Origin: Candidatus Niyogibacteria bacterium RIFCSPLOWO2_01_FULL_45_48
Lineage (GTDB): Bacteria > Patescibacteriota > Minisyncoccia > HO2-45-28
Assembly: GCA_001819395.1 (NCBI GenBank)
Contig: MHMQ01000011.1
Coordinates: forward strand, 1-42,661
Reading direction: 5' to 3'
Length of the DNA stretch: 42,661 bases
Below the pieces are notes generated by a model that did not search any database, was not told the origin of the DNA, and was given only the letters and a program-made list of their open reading frames with translations. A program made the translations under genes and the position numbers. The stretch's first letter is position 1, and each line of letters begins with the position of its first letter. Shown here piece after piece: positions 26,211 through 35,470 of the stretch.

Positions 26211-28637
26211 ATGACCGATTATGATTTTAAAAAAATAGAAAAAAAATGGAGCGATAAATGGCTTAAAGACAAGGTTTATGAGCCCTTCGACTTCGCTCAG
26301 GACAAGCCCGATTTGGATAAAGCCAAAAATCCATTTTACAACCTGATGATGTTTCCGTATCCTTCGGCGGAAGGTTTGCATGTGGGGAACGTCTACGCAT
26401 TTGTCGGAGCCGATATTTACGGAAGAAAAAAACGAATGGAGGGCTTTGATGTTTTTGAGCCGATAGGCCTTGACGGCTTTGGGATTCATTCCGAAAACTA
26501 CGCGCTTAAAACAGGAAAACATCCCAAAGAACAGGCAGAAGTCTCGGAAAAAAATTTTTATAAGCAGATGCGGATGATCGGCAACGGATTTTCTTGGGAC
26601 GAAAAGCTGGAGACCTATGACCCGGATTATTACAAATGGACCCAGTGGATTTTTGTCCAGATGTTTAAAAAAGGCCTTGCTTATCGCAAAAAAGCTATGG
26701 TTAATTGGTGTCCGAAATGTCTGACCGTTCTTGCGGATGAGCAAGTGCTTGCGGGAGAGTGTGAAAGATGCGGGACAAAAGTCATTAAAAAAGAGCTTGA
26801 GCAGTGGTTTTTCAAAATAACCGATTACGCCGAGCGGCTGCTTGCCGATTTGGATAAGATAGATTGGTCCGAGCGCGTAAAAATAGCGCAGAGAAACTGG
26901 ATAGGAAAATCAGAAGGCGCTTCTATCCGTTTTCCGCTTGTTGGTGTTTCCGGACAGCCCGACGAAAAACACTACGTAGAAGTTTTTACAACAAGGCCCG
27001 ATACATTATATGGAGCGACATTTATTGTTGTTTCGCCCGAACTTGCAAAGTTTTGGATCGATATTGGCTGGCAAGCGCCGGATAAAGTAAAAAAATATAT
27101 TGCGGATGCTTTAGCAAAGCGAGGACAAAAAGACACAGAAAAAGAAAAAACCGGAATTGACTCCGGAATATTCTCTGTAAATCCGGCAAATAAAGAAAAA
27201 ATTCCGGTCTGGGTTGCCGATTATGTCCTGGCCGGCTATGGCACCGGCGCCATCATGGCCGTGCCCGCGCATGACCAAAGAGATTTGGAGTTTTGGAAGG
27301 CGCACAGAGGGTCGTCAATAAAAGGTTTTAATGTGGTTGTTTATCCGGATGAAAATATTCCGGATATAATAGAAATTAAGGACGCTTACGTTGGTGACGG
27401 AATAATGCATAACTCCGGCCCGTTTAACGGCCTTTTAAACGTAGAAGCCGGAAAAAAAATAACTGACTTCGTCGGCGGGAAAATGGAAGTTAAATACCAT
27501 CTTCGCGACTGGCTTATTTCGCGCCAGCGCTATTGGGGACCGCCTATTCCGATGATTTTTTGCCAAAAGTGCGATTGGCAGCCCGCGTCGGAAAAAGATT
27601 TGCCCGTTTTGCTTCCGGACGTAAAAGATTTCCGCCCCACCGGCACGGATAAATCTCCCCTGGCTACCGTTGAGGGGTTTGTAAAAACAAAATGTCCCAA
27701 GTGTGGGGGCGATGCCGAGAGAGAAACGGATGTTTCGGACACTTTTCTTGATTCCGCTTGGTATTTTTTTAGATACCCTGATGTAAAAAATAAAAAAGAG
27801 CCGTTTAGTAAAAAAACTATTAAAAAATGGCTTCCGATTGATATGTATACTGGAGGAGCGGAGCACGCCGTTTTGCATCTTTTATATACCAGATTTCTGA
27901 CCAAAGTTTTTCGCGATTGGGGCTTGGTTGATTTTGACGAACCGTTTAAAAAATTCCGCGCGCACGGGCTTTTGATTAAAGACGGCGCGAAAATGTCAAA
28001 ATCCAAAGGCAATGTGGTTAATCCTGACGAGTATATTAAAAAATTCGGCGCGGATGTCTTAAGAATGTACCTGATGTTTCTGGGGCCGTTTGAACAAGGC
28101 GGGGATTTTCGCGACGAATCAATCGCGGGCATAGACAGGTTTTTAAATAGGGTTTGGAATTTGAAAGATAAAATTGGCGACGGAAAAAGTATCGGGACGG
28201 AAATCCTTTTACATAAAAGCATCAAAAAGATAGGCGAGGACATAGAAAAATTGCATTATAATACCGCGATATCGCAACTGATGATTTTGTTGAGCGGGAT
28301 TGAAAAAGGATGCGACGAAAAAAGTTTTAAAATATTTTTAAAACTGCTTGCTCCGTTCGCGCCATTTGTCGCGGAGGAATTGTGGGATGATAAAACCAGT
28401 ATCCACAAATCAAAATGGCCCGAATATGACGAGAAAAAAATAAAAGAAGAAACAAAAACAATAATCGTCCAAATAAACGGAAAAATTCGCGATAAATTTG
28501 AGGTCGCAAATGATATTTCTGAAGATAATATTAAGACACAAGCGTTGGCGCGGGATAAAATAAAAGAAATCCTTGTCGGAAAAAAACCAAAAAAAATAAT
28601 AATCGCGCGTGGTCGGCTGGTAAACATCGTTTTGTAG
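26211..28637 (+). CDS. leuS: Leucyl-tRNA synthetase
   Basis: YNLMMFPYPSAEGLHVGN, MVNWCPKCLTVLADEQV, KMSKSKGNVVNPDEYI. Confidence 0.96.
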   Translation: MTDYDFKKIEKKWSDKWLKDKVYEPFDFAQDKPDLDKAKNPFYNLMMFPYPSAEGLHVGNVYAFVGADIYGRKKRMEGFDVFEPIGLDGFGIHSENYALKTGKHPKEQAEVSEKNFYKQMRMIGNGFSWDEKLETYDPDYYKWTQWIFVQMFKKGLAYRKKAMVNWCPKCLTVLADEQVLAGECERCGTKVIKKELEQWFFKITDYAERLLADLDKIDWSERVKIAQRNWIGKSEGASIRFPLVGVSGQPDEKHYVEVFTTRPDTLYGATFIVVSPELAKFWIDIGWQAPDKVKKYIADALAKRGQKDTEKEKTGIDSGIFSVNPANKEKIPVWVADYVLAGYGTGAIMAVPAHDQRDLEFWKAHRGSSIKGFNVVVYPDENIPDIIEIKDAYVGDGIMHNSGPFNGLLNVEAGKKITDFVGGKMEVKYHLRDWLISRQRYWGPPIPMIFCQKCDWQPASEKDLPVLLPDVKDFRPTGTDKSPLATVEGFVKTKCPKCGGDAERETDVSDTFLDSAWYFFRYPDVKNKKEPFSKKTIKKWLPIDMYTGGAEHAVLHLLYTRFLTKVFRDWGLVDFDEPFKKFRAHGLLIKDGAKMSKSKGNVVNPDEYIKKFGADVLRMYLMFLGPFEQGGDFRDESIAGIDRFLNRVWNLKDKIGDGKSIGTEILLHKSIKKIGEDIEKLHYNTAISQLMILLSGIEKGCDEKSFKIFLKLLAPFAPFVAEELWDDKTSIHKSKWPEYDEKKIKEETKTIIVQINGKIRDKFEVANDISEDNIKTQALARDKIKEILVGKKPKKIIIARGRLVNIVL
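26282..26308. repeat. Putative short repeat embedded in leuS (GCCCTTCGACTTCGCTCAGGACAAGCC)
   Basis: Encodes the extra residues PFDFAQDKP between VYE and DLDKAKNPFYNLMMFPYPS; resembles a CTTCGACTTCGCTCAGG repeat I recall from MAG genomes (recollection, unverified). Confidence 0.55.
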
Positions 28638-28695
28638 TTGTAATTAAAGCAAGTCCGTGATATAAATACTCAAAGTTCTTTGAGTGGAGTTTGAT

Positions 28696-29289
28696 ATGAC
28701 TTATGCCGACTACGCGTCTTTGGTAAGGATTATTTTCGGTCCGCCGTTCGCGCTTATTTTATATTTGACCGTTAAATTTCCCGGAAAATATCCCGCGCTT
28801 GAAGAGCATTGGCCTTTTCTGATTTCACTAATTATGTTTTTGGTTCTTGCTCTAACGGACGCGCTTGACGGCAGGCTGGCCAAAAAATATGGCGAAACTC
28901 GTTTTGGAGCGTTTCTTGATCCGTTGGCCGATAAGATTTTTCTGTGGTCGTATTCCGCTGTTTTTGTTTTTACTGTTGCTTGGAATGCGATTTTGCCTCT
29001 AGTTTTACTTTTTGTGTTGGACGTTTGGTCAACCGTTGACCGTGTTAAGTGGTATGGTCTTCGGGAAAAAGAAATCAGGGCAAATAAAGGCGGTAAACGG
29101 AAAATGTTTTTTCATTTTCTGGCGATAGCTCTTTTTCTGGCCACGCTCGTTTTTTGGCCGGAAAGCGCTAAGTCCGAAGTTGCTTTTTGGGATACATATA
29201 CCGCGCCTGCTGGTTGGATTTTTCTGTGGTCTGCTCTCGGATATTCTTTTTTATCGTGTTGGAATAAACATGAACAGAGGAAAGAGTAG
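28696..29289 (+). CDS. CDP-alcohol phosphatidyltransferase family protein
   Basis: CDP-OH-P motif DALDGRLAKKYGETRFGAFLDPLADK. Confidence 0.88.
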   Translation: MTYADYASLVRIIFGPPFALILYLTVKFPGKYPALEEHWPFLISLIMFLVLALTDALDGRLAKKYGETRFGAFLDPLADKIFLWSYSAVFVFTVAWNAILPLVLLFVLDVWSTVDRVKWYGLREKEIRANKGGKRKMFFHFLAIALFLATLVFWPESAKSEVAFWDTYTAPAGWIFLWSALGYSFLSCWNKHEQRKE

Positions 29290-29301
29290 ATAGATAGTTT
29301 T

Positions 29302-29334
29302 GGGCCCAGCGAAATTTCGCCGGGCCCTTTTTGT
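29302..29334 (+). terminator. Rho-independent terminator
   Basis: GGGCCC-a-GCGAAA-TTTCGC-c-GGGCCC TTTTTG. Confidence 0.85.
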
Positions 29335-29468
29335 TTTCACCGATGAGGGGTTGACAAACGGGTTATCCCCAGCGTCGCAGCTCGCCCACCTCTTGACAAG
29401 AAAGTTGTCCACAGCTCTTGTAGGAAATTAGTTGACACTTTGTGTGCTTAAAAATAGGCTTAAAATAT

Positions 29469-30215
29469 ATGCTTGAAGTGAAAGATGCGCTGAAAGGTAT
29501 TGGACTGGCTGACAAAGAAATGCAAGTTTATAGCGCTTTGTTGCCCCTTGGTTCGGCTTCAATAAGAATTTTAGCACTACGTACCGGCATAAATCGCGGG
29601 TCGGTTCATGACGCCCTTAATTCCCTTGAACAAAAAGGGCTGGTTTCCGGCGAGCGTAAGGGCTCGCGCCGGCATTTCAGTGTCCGCTCGCCGGAGAATA
29701 TTATTGATACACTTGAGGCCCAGAAGAAAAAGATCGAGCGAAGCGAGGATATGGTGCGCCAGGCCTTGCCCGCGCTTTTGTCTTTCTATTCAAAACAAGG
29801 CGGAAGGCCGTCGGTTGAGTATTTTGACTCCGACGAAGGAATCCGAAAGATACTGGAAGATGTTCTAATAACTGTGGACGCGCTTCCGGAAAAAGAATAC
29901 GCCCTTTATTCTTCAAAATCGGCGCGCTCTTACCTATATAAGCTTTATCCGGACTTTACCAAGGAAAAAATAAAGCGCGGAATTAACACAAAAGTCATCG
30001 CTTTGGGCGAGGGCGGAGATCCGGCCAACCTCAAGATGGCCGAGCGCAAGTGGCTTGACTCGGACGCGCCGGCTTACATTTTGATTTATGGGCCGAAAGT
30101 GGCGATGATTTCGGCGGCGGAAGACGACACGCCCTTCGGTGTTTTAATTAAAGACGACAAAATAGCTCGTACCCAGAGGATTTTATTCGATAATCTGTGG
30201 TCGAGAATAATCTAA
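29469..30215 (+). CDS. TrmB family HTH transcriptional regulator
   Basis: LKGIGLADKEMQVYSALLPLGSASIRILALRTGINRGSVHDALNSLEQKGLV; effector-like C-terminal region. Confidence 0.85.
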   Translation: MLEVKDALKGIGLADKEMQVYSALLPLGSASIRILALRTGINRGSVHDALNSLEQKGLVSGERKGSRRHFSVRSPENIIDTLEAQKKKIERSEDMVRQALPALLSFYSKQGGRPSVEYFDSDEGIRKILEDVLITVDALPEKEYALYSSKSARSYLYKLYPDFTKEKIKRGINTKVIALGEGGDPANLKMAERKWLDSDAPAYILIYGPKVAMISAAEDDTPFGVLIKDDKIARTQRILFDNLWSRII

Positions 30216-30235
30216 CTTTTAATTTCTAAATTAAC

Positions 30236-32092
30236 ATGTGCGGGATAGTTGGATATATCGGCAAAAAAAACGCCGCTCAAATAACGCTTGAAGGACTCAA
30301 GCGCCTTGAGTATCGCGGGTATGACTCGGCCGGAATTGCGGCGCTGGATCAAAATGGGGCAGTTTTCATGCGAAGGGAGGTCGGAAAGATTTCGGCGCTC
30401 GAAAAAAAACTTAAAATCTTGCCGCAAAGCCGATTGTCCATAGCTCACACGCGCTGGGCGACTCACGGCGAACCGAGCGTTTCCAATGCCCATCCGCACG
30501 CCGACTGCAAAAACAAAATTTTTCTTGCGCATAACGGCATCATTGAAAATCACGACAAAATCCGCGAGGCGCTTTTGCGCGAAGGCCACGTTTTCCGCTC
30601 CGAAACTGATACCGAAGTTTTGACCCACCTGATTGAAAGATGTCTGGCGTTCGGGGCGCCCGACTTGCAATCGGCCGTAGCGCAGGCCTTAAGGCATGTT
30701 GTCGGAACTTTTGGCATAGCCGTTTTTTCGGCTGACGAACCGGATACTCTCATTGGCGCGAGACGCGGGTCGCCGCTTCTTTTGGGTGTCGGAAAAAACG
30801 AATTTATAGTTGCGTCCGATGCCGCGGCTGTTCTGAAGCGCACAAGAAAAGTGATTTATCTTAACGACAACGAAATGGCGGTTTTAAGCCCCAAATCAAA
30901 AAAGATTTTTAATATTTTACGTACCGGTTCGAAAAGCGGCAAGCCTCTTAAAAAAGAAGTGAAAATGATTGACTGGTCGCTGGAAGACGCCGAAAAGGGC
31001 GAGTTTACTCATTTTATGGAAAAAGAAATTCATGAAATACCTGAGGTGATTGAAAACGCGCTTAGGGGGCGGGCGTTGGCCAAAGAGGGGCGGGCAAAAC
31101 TAGGCGGCCTGGACTCGGTTGAAGAACAGCTTGGCGGAATCGAAAGAGCGGTAATTACCGCTTGCGGAACTTCCTATTACGCCGGACTAATTGGCAAGTA
31201 TCTTTTTGAAAAACTTGCTCATTTACCCACCGAGGTAATATACGCTTCGGAGTTTCGTTACCATCCGCCCATCATCGGCAAGGAAACGGCGGTGTTTGCT
31301 GTTTCGCAATCGGGCGAGACGGCGGATACGCTTGAGGCGGTCAGAGAAGCAAAAAAAACAGGCGCGCTTACATTGGGAATAGTGAACGTGGTCGGCTCGT
31401 CAATTGCCCGTGAAGTTCACGCGGGTATTTATAACCACGCCGGACCTGAAATCGCCGTGGCTTCAACCAAAGCCTTTGTGTCCCAGCTTGCGGTTTTAAC
31501 TCTGGCGGCGGTTCATTTGGGGCGCGTGAGAGGAGCGATAAGCCAAGAATCGGCCGCGGAGCTTTTGAAAGAAATGCTCGCGCTTCCGTCAAAGGCGCGA
31601 AAGATTCTGGCTTTGGGCGGAAAAATAAAAAATCTCGCTAAATCCTATTCAAACCACGACAATTTTTTATATCTCGGACGTAAATATAACTGGCCGGTTT
31701 CTCTTGAGGGGGCCCTTAAACTTAAAGAAATTTCATACGTTCATGCCGAAGGTTATCCGGCGGGAGAGATGAAGCACGGCCCGATCGCTTTGGTGGATTC
31801 GAACTTTCCGGCGATGGTTATCGCGCCCAGAGACAGCGTTTACGAAAAAACTCTTTCCAATCTGCAGGAGCTGAAGGCCCGCAGAGCAAAAATAATAGCG
31901 CTGGCCACCGAAGGAGACATGGAGATCAAAAAATACGCAAATCACGTGATAAATATTCCGCAAACGCCGGAAGAGCTAAGTCCGATTTTGTCGGTGATAC
32001 CTCTTCAGCTTTTCGCCTATCATATGGCGGTTTTGAAAGGTCGGGACGTGGACAAGCCGCGCAATTTGGCAAAATCGGTCACCGTTGAATAA
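30236..32092 (+). CDS. glmS: Glutamine--fructose-6-phosphate aminotransferase
   Basis: MCGIVGYIGKKNAAQITLEGLKRLEYRGYDSAG...; SIS domains; C-terminus KPRNLAKSVTVE. Confidence 0.98.
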   Translation: MCGIVGYIGKKNAAQITLEGLKRLEYRGYDSAGIAALDQNGAVFMRREVGKISALEKKLKILPQSRLSIAHTRWATHGEPSVSNAHPHADCKNKIFLAHNGIIENHDKIREALLREGHVFRSETDTEVLTHLIERCLAFGAPDLQSAVAQALRHVVGTFGIAVFSADEPDTLIGARRGSPLLLGVGKNEFIVASDAAAVLKRTRKVIYLNDNEMAVLSPKSKKIFNILRTGSKSGKPLKKEVKMIDWSLEDAEKGEFTHFMEKEIHEIPEVIENALRGRALAKEGRAKLGGLDSVEEQLGGIERAVITACGTSYYAGLIGKYLFEKLAHLPTEVIYASEFRYHPPIIGKETAVFAVSQSGETADTLEAVREAKKTGALTLGIVNVVGSSIAREVHAGIYNHAGPEIAVASTKAFVSQLAVLTLAAVHLGRVRGAISQESAAELLKEMLALPSKARKILALGGKIKNLAKSYSNHDNFLYLGRKYNWPVSLEGALKLKEISYVHAEGYPAGEMKHGPIALVDSNFPAMVIAPRDSVYEKTLSNLQELKARRAKIIALATEGDMEIKKYANHVINIPQTPEELSPILSVIPLQLFAYHMAVLKGRDVDKPRNLAKSVTVE

Positions 32093-32102
32093 AAATAATA
32101 AT

Positions 32103-32792
32103 ATGAAATGCGTAATTTTAGCCGCGGGCGAGGGAATAAGAATGAGGCCGCTCACGCTTGAGAAACCCAAGCCGCTTTTAGCAATCAACGGAAAGCCGCT
32201 TATTGAGCACATAATCGGGAATTTACCCAAAGAAATCGACGAACTGATTGTGGTTATCGGTTACAAGGGCGAACAGATAAAAGATTTTTTAGGCGAAAAA
32301 TTCAAGGGTTTAAAAGTTAAATATGTTTGGCAGAAAGAGAAACTGGGTACGGGGCACGCGTTGAAATTGTGCCAGCCGCATTTGGGCGAAGGAAAGTTCA
32401 TGATGCTTTTTGCCGACGATATCCATGGGCGGGAAGGATTGAAGCGCCTTTTAAATCACGATCGCGCCATAATTACGGCAGAAGTAGAAGACCCGCGGCG
32501 CTTCGGAGTCATCTCTGCTGACGCAAAAGGAAAAATAACTGATTTTGAAGAAAAACCGGAAAAACCCAAATCAAAACTTGTTTCAACCGGAGCGATGGCG
32601 CTTGATGGCCGTATTTTTAAATATGAGCCGAGCCTGCACCCGAACGGCGAATATTATCTGACAACCATGATTGAACAGATGCTCAAAGAACACGATGTTT
32701 TTGCCGTGCCGTCATCTTTATGGATTTCAACCGCTGTTCCGGAAGATTTAAAAAAGGCCGAAGAAATTTTAAATTCGCAAAAGTATGTCTAA
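32103..32792 (+). CDS. Sugar-phosphate nucleotidyltransferase (GlmU-N/RfbA-like)
   Basis: MKCVILAAGEGIRMRPLTLEKPKPLLAINGKPLIEHII. Confidence 0.9.
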   Translation: MKCVILAAGEGIRMRPLTLEKPKPLLAINGKPLIEHIIGNLPKEIDELIVVIGYKGEQIKDFLGEKFKGLKVKYVWQKEKLGTGHALKLCQPHLGEGKFMMLFADDIHGREGLKRLLNHDRAIITAEVEDPRRFGVISADAKGKITDFEEKPEKPKSKLVSTGAMALDGRIFKYEPSLHPNGEYYLTTMIEQMLKEHDVFAVPSSLWISTAVPEDLKKAEEILNSQKYV

Positions 32793-33744
32793 AGAAAAAA
32801 GAATTGTTGTCGTTGGAGGGGGCACCGGAACTTATACGGTGCTGTCGGCCTTAAAAGATCATCCTGTTTTTCTTTCGGCAATTGTTTCTATGTCTGATGA
32901 CGGAGGGTCCACGGGGGTTTTGCGCGAAGAGTTCGGTATTTTGCCGACCGGGGACGCTCGTAGGGCGCTGGTTGCTCTTTCGCGTCATCCCGATGAGCTT
33001 TTGGCCAAACTTTTTACTTATCGTTTTCGCGAGGGAGGACTTGATGGGCATAATTTCGGAAATCTTATAATAACCGCGCTTGAACGCATCTGTGGAAATT
33101 TTGAAAAAGCTCTTCAAGAAGCTTCGCGTCTGCTTGCCGTGGAAAAAGGGGAAGTGATCCCGGTCACTCTTTCAAACGTCAGACTCCTGGCCGAACTTGA
33201 AGACGGCTCGGTCATTAAGGGTGAAAGCAACATAGATATTCCCAGACATGACGGCGAACTTGCGGTAAACCGCGTCTGGCTTGAGCCGGAAGCGAAGGCT
33301 AACCCGCGGGCGCTTAAAGCCATACACAATGCCGATTTGATAGTTATTGGTCCGGGGGACCTATATACCAGTATTGTTCCCAACTTTTTAGCCCGAGGGA
33401 TTTCCGAGGCTATGGCGAAGTCAAAAGCCAAGAAAGTATTTATCTGCAACCTTATGACCAAATACGGCGAGACCCACGGCTTCGTAGGCGGGGACTTCTT
33501 AAAAGTGCTTGAGCGCTATCTTGGTGAAGATGTTTTGGATGCCGTAATTATGAACGACCAAAAGCCGTCGGAATCGATTTTGAAACGCTACAGAAAAGAG
33601 AAGGCATTTTTTGTCGATCCGTTTTTTACCATAGAAACAGGGGCAAAAAAAATCAAAGTAATAAAGTCCGATCTGGCGAGGAAAGGCGAGCTTATCCGCC
33701 ATGACCACGAAAAATTGGCGTCAATAATTTTGAAACTGGCATGA
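32785..33744 (+). CDS. yvcK: YvcK/CofD-like protein (gluconeogenesis factor family)
   Basis: RIVVVGGGTGTYTVLSALKDHP, VSMSDDGGSTGVLREEFGILPTGDARRALVAL. Confidence 0.94.
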   Translation: MSKEKRIVVVGGGTGTYTVLSALKDHPVFLSAIVSMSDDGGSTGVLREEFGILPTGDARRALVALSRHPDELLAKLFTYRFREGGLDGHNFGNLIITALERICGNFEKALQEASRLLAVEKGEVIPVTLSNVRLLAELEDGSVIKGESNIDIPRHDGELAVNRVWLEPEAKANPRALKAIHNADLIVIGPGDLYTSIVPNFLARGISEAMAKSKAKKVFICNLMTKYGETHGFVGGDFLKVLERYLGEDVLDAVIMNDQKPSESILKRYRKEKAFFVDPFFTIETGAKKIKVIKSDLARKGELIRHDHEKLASIILKLA

Positions 33745-34400
33745 TGAAAATCGCTCTTCTGGATTTTGACGACGTTTTGTTTGACACCTCGGCTTTCAGC
33801 GTTGCTTCGCGCAAGGTTTTTATTGATTCCGGCGTGAGCGAAAAAGAACACGACGAGTTTTATCAGCAAATGCGAGAGGATTTTAAAGCGAAAGGCGCGG
33901 CTTATCACCGAAACGAGCATATGGCTCTTTTTACCGAACGATTCCCAAAAGCAGACAGCGGACTTCTGAAAAAAAGTTTGGAAGCTCTTAACGAAACAAT
34001 GCCGGGTTTTGTTTATGACGACACTCCATTATTTCTTGGGGGTCTTTCTAAAAACGGATGGCGCAGGGTCATTTTGACTTTCGGCAATGAAGACTGGCAA
34101 AAACAAAAAATCGGCTTCAGCGGGGTGGATAAAATCGTTGACGAGGTTGTTGTTTCTAAAGACGCTTCAAAAGTCGTCGCGGCCGAAGAGATTTTAAAAA
34201 AACACCCGAAGGCGGAGTCCGTAATTTTTATCGATGACAATCCTTACCGCGCGCTTCATTCGGTTAAAGAAAAATTCCCGCATGTCCGAACCATTCAGCT
34301 TATACGCCCCGAACTCGAGGCGGTTCGCGAACGCCATCTTGGATGCGACCACGATTGCCAAAACTTACTGGACGTAGCTAAAATTTTGGGGTATAATTGA
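33741..34400 (+). CDS. HAD-like hydrolase
   Basis: LLDFDDVLFDT N-terminal motif; VIFIDDNPYRAL C-terminal motif. Confidence 0.8.
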   Translation: MMKIALLDFDDVLFDTSAFSVASRKVFIDSGVSEKEHDEFYQQMREDFKAKGAAYHRNEHMALFTERFPKADSGLLKKSLEALNETMPGFVYDDTPLFLGGLSKNGWRRVILTFGNEDWQKQKIGFSGVDKIVDEVVVSKDASKVVAAEEILKKHPKAESVIFIDDNPYRALHSVKEKFPHVRTIQLIRPELEAVRERHLGCDHDCQNLLDVAKILGYN

Positions 34401-34408
34401 GGGTTAAC

Positions 34409-35467
34409 ATGAAACTTTACGAGTTTGAAGGACAGAACCTTTTTAAAAAATACGGAATACCTGTTCCGGAGTCCGTTCTTATTTCAAAGACGGGCCAAAA
34501 AATAAATTTTGATCCCCCGTATATGCTTAAAGCCCAGGTTCTTTCGGGCGATCGAAAAAAGGCGGGCGGAATTATGTCCGCGAATTCTCAATCTTCCGCC
34601 CAAAAAGCGATAGCCGCTCTTTTGAAAAAAGAAGTTAATTTTGAGCCGGTCAAAAAAGTGTTGGCGGCAAAAAAGCTGAATCCGTTAGCGGAATATTATC
34701 TTTCGTTTAGTTACGATACCGGAAGCCAGGGGCCGGTATTTGCCGTATCTCCAAAAGGAGGTTCCGGAATCGCGAACGCGGATGTTTTTCCGATTGACAT
34801 AATTTTTGGTTTAAGGCCGTTTGTTGTCCGTGAGTACTTGGCCAAAGCCGGTTTTATATCAGACGATATTACGAAAGTTGCCGATATCGCACAAAAATTA
34901 TGGCAGCTTTTTTTGGACGAAAATCTGGTTTTATCCGAGATAAATCCGCTGATTAAAACAAAGAAAAAAGAATTTATCGCTGCAGACTCAAAGATAATTA
35001 CCAAGACCAGAAGACGGGTTGAACATTTGGGTGGCGATATCGCGATTCTTGCTTCAGGGGGCGGAGCCTCTGTTTTAAGCATTGATGCGTTGATTGAGGC
35101 CGGAGGAGATCCGGCGAACTACACCGAGTATTCGGGAAATCCTTCAGCAGAGCTGGTTATGGAATTAACCAAGGAGGTACTGGGCCAAAAAAATCTTAAG
35201 GGGTGCTGGGTTGTGGGGGGCACCGCCAATTTTACCGACATTTTTGAAACACTTAGCGGTTTTGTGCGCGGACTTCGCCAGATAAAACCCAAACCGGCCT
35301 ACCCGATTGTGATCAGAAGAGACGGGCCGAGACAAAAAGAAGCCGCGGAAATGCTGAGAGCGGTCGCCAAAAAAGAGGGCTATAACTTTCACGTTTTTGG
35401 CTCGGAAACTTCCATAGCTTCAAGCGCCCGAACAATTGTTGATTTGTCTTATAAAAATAAAAAATAA
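34409..35467 (+). CDS. ATP-citrate lyase / citryl-CoA synthetase SucC-like (ATP-grasp) subunit
   Basis: ATP-grasp N-terminus; C-terminal GGGASVLSIDALIEAGGDPANYTEYSGNPSAE, VVGGTANFTDIFETLSGFVRGL, IRRDGPRQKEAAEML, FHVFGSETSI match ACL/Ccs-type rather than SucC-type motifs. Confidence 0.82.
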   Translation: MKLYEFEGQNLFKKYGIPVPESVLISKTGQKINFDPPYMLKAQVLSGDRKKAGGIMSANSQSSAQKAIAALLKKEVNFEPVKKVLAAKKLNPLAEYYLSFSYDTGSQGPVFAVSPKGGSGIANADVFPIDIIFGLRPFVVREYLAKAGFISDDITKVADIAQKLWQLFLDENLVLSEINPLIKTKKKEFIAADSKIITKTRRRVEHLGGDIAILASGGGASVLSIDALIEAGGDPANYTEYSGNPSAELVMELTKEVLGQKNLKGCWVVGGTANFTDIFETLSGFVRGLRQIKPKPAYPIVIRRDGPRQKEAAEMLRAVAKKEGYNFHVFGSETSIASSARTIVDLSYKNKK

Positions 35468-35470
35468 TTT

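Noticed and set aside
27530-28243. 237-aa minus-strand ORF
   Set aside because: Antisense to leuS; serine/proline-rich shadow translation.
28671-28688. ACTCAAAG-TT-CTTTGAGT palindrome before the CDP-alcohol transferase gene
   Set aside because: Could be an operator, but it is a single short copy with no supporting promoter; insufficient evidence.
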